This document shows, one piece after another, positions 59,588 through 64,000 of a stretch of 64,000 bases of DNA. Source of the DNA: Bacillota bacterium (lineage in GTDB: Bacteria > Bacillota > Bacilli > Bacillales > Cytobacillaceae). Position 1 is the stretch's first letter. Each line of letters begins with the position of its first letter. The position numbers and the translations under genes were made by a program. The stretch is from assembly GCA_030705955.1 (NCBI GenBank), contig JAUZPL010000010.1, positions 1-64,000 on the forward strand, written 5' to 3'. The notes under the pieces were generated by a model that searched no databases, had not been told where the DNA came from, and worked only from the letters and a program-made list of their open reading frames with translations.

Positions 59588-59710
59588 TTGGTTCACCTCA
59601 ATATAAATGCAATTATTGATTCTTTCCATTATACTATTTTTCAAATTCAGTCACAATGAGTCCAAATTTGATATTCTTTTAAAATTTTATTGTCCTTTCT
59701 ACATACACAA

Positions 59711-59740
59711 AAAAAGAAACACAGGAAATTAACCTGTGTT
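59711..59740 (-). terminator. trxB: Terminator of trxB
   Basis: AACACAGG (59718-59725) and CCTGTGTT (59733-59740) pair; the minus-strand tail is TTCTTTTT. It lies 110 bp after the trxB stop. Confidence 0.7.
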
Positions 59741-59849
59741 TTGAAAAGGATTATATTTTAAAGGGGGTCAATTACTATCTTTATCATACTCCCCCATTAT
59801 TTCACTGCTGTTACAGGAGAATTAAAACATAGTTACTTTTTTGTAAATA

Positions 59850-60809
<960 letters not shown>

Positions 60810-60903
60810 CTAAAGTCACATCTTGGATTATTATACCCCGCTACCCATATCCTATAAAACAATGGTCAACTAGTCTAAATATCTGCTCAAATTAGTACAT
60901 AAG

Positions 60904-62409
60904 CTAAAATTCGTAATTCGTTAAAAAGCGATTAATCATTTTGACATATTTTCCTACTGTTGCAGCTGAAATCCCATACCGTTCCGCAAGTTCTTGCTGA
61001 GAAAGCTTTCTGCTACTTAATTTATTCCATAAATACTCCGTTGCTGCTGCCCAAGCTTGTTTATTTTTAAATTGAACGTCTTGATCATAAATTTCATGGA
61101 ATATGGTGAACCAAAGTAAGTAAAGACCTGCTTCAACCGTGCCGATTGGCTGATGATATTGATATAATTGCTCTGCTATCTCATGTGCATCAGCAACAAA
61201 TGAAGGCTCATTCTTACTTAAAAAGGATAGATAAAGATGCTCCAGCTCTGTTAGCTTTCTATTTTGTTCAATCCTCTTTGAATAAAGCAGGTTTTCTCTA
61301 TCCTTGGAAATAGACAAAAGAAAGATTGCAAAAAGTCTTTCTTCCAAATAGTCACTCTCTAACTTTTGAAAGATGGCCCCAGAATGGTCTTCAAACCCAT
61401 GAATCGAGGCTTGTTCTTCATTCCATGGTTCAAAGCCTTCCTTATCAGGGTTCATTTCTAAGACCTTTTTCCATATATTTTTTGCGAAGTTTTCTCTGCC
61501 AGTATAATAAGCAGCATAGGATAACCAATAATAAAATGGCCCATCGCCCTGAAAGCCTTGTTTATAAAGCTTTTTAAGCCATAAATAGGCTATGGTATAT
61601 TCCCCCACAAGCGCAAAGGTGGCTCCTAATTTAAATTGGTGCTCTGTTAGTATTGGTTGTATTTTTTTCAATATTTCCACGAGCTCTTGAACAGCCTCTA
61701 CTTCTTTTAGATAGTGTGAAAACACAAGCGAATTGCATAAGGCATGAAGATTTCCAGGATTGCGTTCTAAAACATCATTTAGAATATCTTCAGCTTTCTC
61801 TGTTTCTCCTAAATAAAAGTGGGCAAGGGCTAGATTATTGTAAGCAGACCAATATTCGGGATAATCAGAAATGACCTCATTGAGAAGCTCTATGGCCTTT
61901 GGAAAGTAGCCAGTTTCCAACAGCTCCCTTGCTTGTTCTTGCCTTACAATCAAATCATCCTGAGCATACAATTCCTCGTCAAGATCGTCAGATTCCATTT
62001 CTAATAGCTCTAGTAAATCTTCCGTTTCCTCTACGAAGTCACCCTCTGCATCAAGCTCTAAATATGATTTTGCATGTTGAAATGCATCTTTAAAAAAGCC
62101 CATATGAGCGTAGTTATTAGCTAAAAAATAATGGCATTCCGCCATTTCCTCATCAAGCTCTTCAAGGATTACATGTAAAAGCTGATTTGACTTTTCATAT
62201 TCACCAAGCTCAGTCCATACAATGGCAAGCTGGCAAGCAATCATTGGTTCCCCCGGCTCAAGCTGTAATGCCCGTCCAAGGTATTTTTTTGCCTTAATAA
62301 AGTCACGTCGGTGGTATGCTTTTAACCCCTTTGTGAAATAATATTCTCCTGTTGGAAGAAAAGACAGAACTTTTCCCTTTTGAATTCTTGCATTTGAGTC
62401 TTTACTCAT
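60904..62409 (-). CDS. TPR-repeat protein with C-terminal HTH (YvcD-like)
   Basis: 501 aa cytosolic protein made of tandem tetratricopeptide repeats (YYFTKGLKAYHRRDFIKAKKYLGRALQLEPG, AYNNLALAHFYLGETEKAEDIL and others at about 20-300). A C-terminal segment LSQQELAERYGISAATVGKY looks like a helix-turn-helix, an unusual combination suggesting a scaffold that may also touch nucleic acid. ATG 62409 follows GGAGG; the frame is open 15 codons upstream. Conserved neighbour of trxB in Bacillus; function unknown. Confidence 0.85.
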   Translation of the reverse strand: MSKDSNARIQKGKVLSFLPTGEYYFTKGLKAYHRRDFIKAKKYLGRALQLEPGEPMIACQLAIVWTELGEYEKSNQLLHVILEELDEEMAECHYFLANNYAHMGFFKDAFQHAKSYLELDAEGDFVEETEDLLELLEMESDDLDEELYAQDDLIVRQEQARELLETGYFPKAIELLNEVISDYPEYWSAYNNLALAHFYLGETEKAEDILNDVLERNPGNLHALCNSLVFSHYLKEVEAVQELVEILKKIQPILTEHQFKLGATFALVGEYTIAYLWLKKLYKQGFQGDGPFYYWLSYAAYYTGRENFAKNIWKKVLEMNPDKEGFEPWNEEQASIHGFEDHSGAIFQKLESDYLEERLFAIFLLSISKDRENLLYSKRIEQNRKLTELEHLYLSFLSKNEPSFVADAHEIAEQLYQYHQPIGTVEAGLYLLWFTIFHEIYDQDVQFKNKQAWAAATEYLWNKLSSRKLSQQELAERYGISAATVGKYVKMINRFLTNYEF

Positions 62410-62540
62410 GAAGGCCTCCATCTTTCTATAAACATAACTATAGTAGTATATCACAATTTTAAGTGGTGGGAGAAGGGATATTCTCCTAGAAGATAGGTGT
62501 CTAATTCGTGAAGCGGGTTTGAATGAAGGGAAGGGAATCC

Positions 62541-62602
62541 GGCAAAAGTGACAGGACAGTTTTGTACTAAATGGACGGGTAATTTGGCAAAAGTCGCGGG
62601 TA
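62541..62602. repeat. Two-copy direct repeat GGCAAAAGT
   Basis: GGCAAAAGTGACAGGACA (62541-62558) and GGCAAAAGTCGCGGGTACA (62586-62604) are related sequences 45 bp apart in the gap between the his and TPR genes. They are possibly a remnant of a dispersed repeat. Confidence 0.4.
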
Positions 62603-62607
62603 CATTA

Positions 62608-62639
62608 AACAAACCCGCATGTGAAAATGCGGGTTTGTT
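62608..62639 (-). terminator. Terminator of the his operon
   Basis: AACAAACCCGCAT (62608-62620) and ATGCGGGTTTGTT (62627-62639) form a perfect 13-bp stem with a 6-base loop just after hisE. The T tail is built into the stem end. Confidence 0.7.
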
Positions 62640-62648
62640 GGATAATAT

Positions 62649-62942
62649 TTATTTTTTATTATGACGTTCCTCAAGTGTTTTAAGAACCTCTGTAAAAGGA
62701 AGTTCTTGTTCAACTAGAAGTACAAGTAAGTGGTACAGGAGATCAGCAGCTTCCCATTTTAATTCTTCCTGACTTCGATTCTTTGCTGCGATAATGACTT
62801 CGGCTGCTTCCTCACCGACTTTTTTTAAAATTTTATCAACGCCTTTTTCAAATAAATACGTGGTATAGGCACCCTCTGGTCTTTCTTTTTCACGCTCTAT
62901 GATGACTTGTTCTAGTCTTTTTAAGATTTCATATTCATTCAT
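62649..62942 (-). CDS. hisE: Phosphoribosyl-ATP pyrophosphatase
   Basis: 97 aa, all-alpha MazG-like fold. Removes pyrophosphate from PR-ATP in histidine synthesis. [19 protein letters not shown] with the metal-binding EExxE pattern and [13 protein letters not shown] are typical. It overlaps the end of hisI by 8 bp in another frame; in B. subtilis the two are one fused protein, here they are separate. Last gene of the his operon. Confidence 0.93.
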   Translation of the reverse strand: MNEYEILKRLEQVIIEREKERPEGAYTTYLFEKGVDKILKKVGEEAAEVIIAAKNRSQEELKWEAADLLYHLLVLLVEQELPFTEVLKTLEERHNKK

Positions 62943-63252
62943 TTTTCATGGCTCCTTCCGAAAAGCAACTAATAGTACCCGTATGACAGGCTGGACCCTT
63001 TGGATTTACGAGTACAAGCAAGGCATCACGATCACAATCAAGCTTCATCTCCACAACAGCTTGTGTATTTCCGCTTGTTGCCCCTTTATGCCATAGCTCC
63101 TTGCGTGAACGACTCCAAAACCAGGTTTCCTGTGTTTCAAGAGTCAACTTAAGCGATTCTTCATTCATATAAGCGAGTGTTAAAACTTCCTTTGTTTCGG
63201 CATCCTGAACAATTGCTGGGATTAGGCCTTTCTCATCAAACGTGACGTTCAC
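62935..63252 (-). CDS. hisI: Phosphoribosyl-AMP cyclohydrolase
   Basis: 105 aa. Opens the adenine ring of [42 protein letters not shown], the metal-binding [11 protein letters not shown] and the Cys/His site [12 protein letters not shown] are all present. Start ATG 63252 overlaps the hisF stop (ATGA). A complete stand-alone enzyme: the C terminus ends normally before the hisE frame starts. Confidence 0.94.
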   Translation of the reverse strand: MNVTFDEKGLIPAIVQDAETKEVLTLAYMNEESLKLTLETQETWFWSRSRKELWHKGATSGNTQAVVEMKLDCDRDALLVLVNPKGPACHTGTISCFSEGAMKNE

Positions 63253-64000
63253 CGTACCAACACTCCCTTTTCATTTAAAAAGCCTTTCACTTCATGTACG
63301 AAGGTTTCTTTATAATGAAAAATAGAAGCGGCTAAAGCAGCGTCTGCTTTTCCTTCTATAAAGGCTTCCTCAAAATGTCCAGCATTTCCGGCTCCACCTG
63401 AAGCAATGACGGGTATGGATACGGCTTCACTTACAGCTCTTGTTAGCGATAAATCAAAGCCATTTTTTTCCCCATCACTGTCCATGCTCGTTAAAAGAAT
63501 TTCCCCAGCACCAAGCTCCATTGCCTCACGTGCCCAGTTAATGACTGTTTTTTCCGTTGGGGTTCTTCCTCCATGAGTAAAAACTCTCCATGTTCCGAGG
63601 TCTTGATCATACTTTGCATCTATCGCTACCACAATACATTGAGAGCCAAAAAAGCTTGCCCCTTCCTTAATCAGGCTTGGGTTATGAACGGCAGCTGTGT
63701 TTAAAGAAACCTTATCAGCTCCAGCCCTTAAAATACGTTTCATATCCTCAAGGGAATGAATTCCTCCGCCAACGGTAAAAGGAATAGCAAGTTCAGATGC
63801 AACAGCCTTTACTACCTCTACCATGGTTTTTCTGCCTTCATGAGAGGCTGAAATATCCAAGAATACTAATTCATCAGCACCCTCTTTATCATAAAAGCGG
63901 GCCAATTCAACCGGATCCCCTGCATCACGAAGCTGGACAAATTGAATTCCTTTCACAACCCGGCCATCCTTTACATCGAGACATGGAATGATGCGCTTTG
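63249..64000 (-). CDS. hisF: Imidazole glycerol phosphate synthase subunit HisF (5' end cut by window)
   Basis: TIM-barrel cyclase half of IGP synthase, working with the HisH glutaminase. The frame continues past the internal ATG 63956 to the window edge, where it reads [17 protein letters not shown], so only about three residues are missing. Phosphate-binding [23 protein letters not shown] with a catalytic Asp, [15 protein letters not shown] with the second catalytic Asp and [17 protein letters not shown]. It is followed by hisI and hisE with overlapping stop/start codons. Confidence 0.96.
   Translation of the reverse strand, partial: KRIIPCLDVKDGRVVKGIQFVQLRDAGDPVELARFYDKEGADELVFLDISASHEGRKTMVEVVKAVASELAIPFTVGGGIHSLEDMKRILRAGADKVSLNTAAVHNPSLIKEGASFFGSQCIVVAIDAKYDQDLGTWRVFTHGGRTPTEKTVINWAREAMELGAGEILLTSMDSDGEKNGFDLSLTRAVSEAVSIPVIASGGAGNAGHFEEAFIEGKADAALAASIFHYKETFVHEVKGFLNEKGVLVR

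Noticed and set aside
62649-63252. hisI/hisE as a frameshifted fused gene
   Set aside because: Each product is complete and of normal stand-alone length, and the 8-bp overlap is a normal coupled arrangement seen in other Bacillaceae.

Overview
The window comes from a low-GC, endospore-forming Bacillaceae chromosome. The right two thirds follow the Bacillus subtilis order closely: secG-est-rnr-smpB-ssrA, rpoN/glutaredoxin-cggR-gap-pgk-tpi-pgm-eno, clpP / crh-whiA-glmR-rapZ-nudix, trxB, a TPR protein, then hisE-hisI-hisF. Other signs are Gram-positive ribosome binding sites, a CtsR operator at clpP, a CggR operator, HPr-like Crh with Gln at the His-15 site, and a GerP-like spore protein. It is not B. 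subtilis itself: it has glyoxylate-shunt genes aceB-aceA, split hisI and hisE, and a mannose-family PTS operon with a KDPG aldolase.

Layout. 1-2,060: AT-rich decayed island with a serine-recombinase remnant, small ORFs and a P-loop kinase-like protein. 2.2-8.1 kb: azoreductase, a one-component molybdate/tungstate-type regulator followed by a scrap of a tungstate-binding protein gene, then one response regulator flanked by two sensor kinases. 8.1-16 kb: cystine ABC transporter, NAD synthetase, GerP-like protein, thioesterase, serine hydrolase, acetyltransferase and an AI-2E-type permease. 16-25.2 kb: PLP enzyme, then a sensory cluster of three soluble PAS histidine kinases and a chemoreceptor. 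25.3-32.3 kb: small lipoprotein, a 28-residue membrane ORF, tmRNA with its partners SmpB and RNase R, esterase, SecG and a putative TIM-barrel protein. 32.4-44.4 kb: glyoxylate shunt, the lower-glycolysis operon and sigma-54. 44.5-55 kb: class A PBP, KDPG-aldolase/PTS operon and a second chemoreceptor. 55-64 kb: tRNA-Arg, clpP, the crh-rapZ operon, trxB and the end of the his operon.

How parts work together. SmpB, tmRNA and RNase R form the trans-translation system; the tag ends in FAA and would be degraded by Clp proteases, whose peptidase ClpP is also here. CggR controls gap-eno through a two-repeat operator seen upstream of cggR. Crh, GlmR, WhiA and RapZ link carbon status with envelope and division control. 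The PTS-dehydrogenase-aldolase operon, with a cre site upstream, looks like a complete route from an unidentified sugar acid to pyruvate and glyceraldehyde-3-phosphate.

The most unusual structure is an intergenic repeat element present as two well-preserved arrays (35445-35538 and, inverted, 47487-47582) and one decayed copy (about 30861-30935). Each intact array has five copies of a TTATCCGCGAAAAT-like unit with starts spaced exactly 21, 20, 20 and 21 bp, and the last unit always ends CGCGAAAC. Strong terminators placed just upstream of two sensor-kinase genes (6653, 25276), and a three-hairpin orphan element upstream of the chemoreceptor gene (21017-21101), may be leader attenuators or small RNAs.
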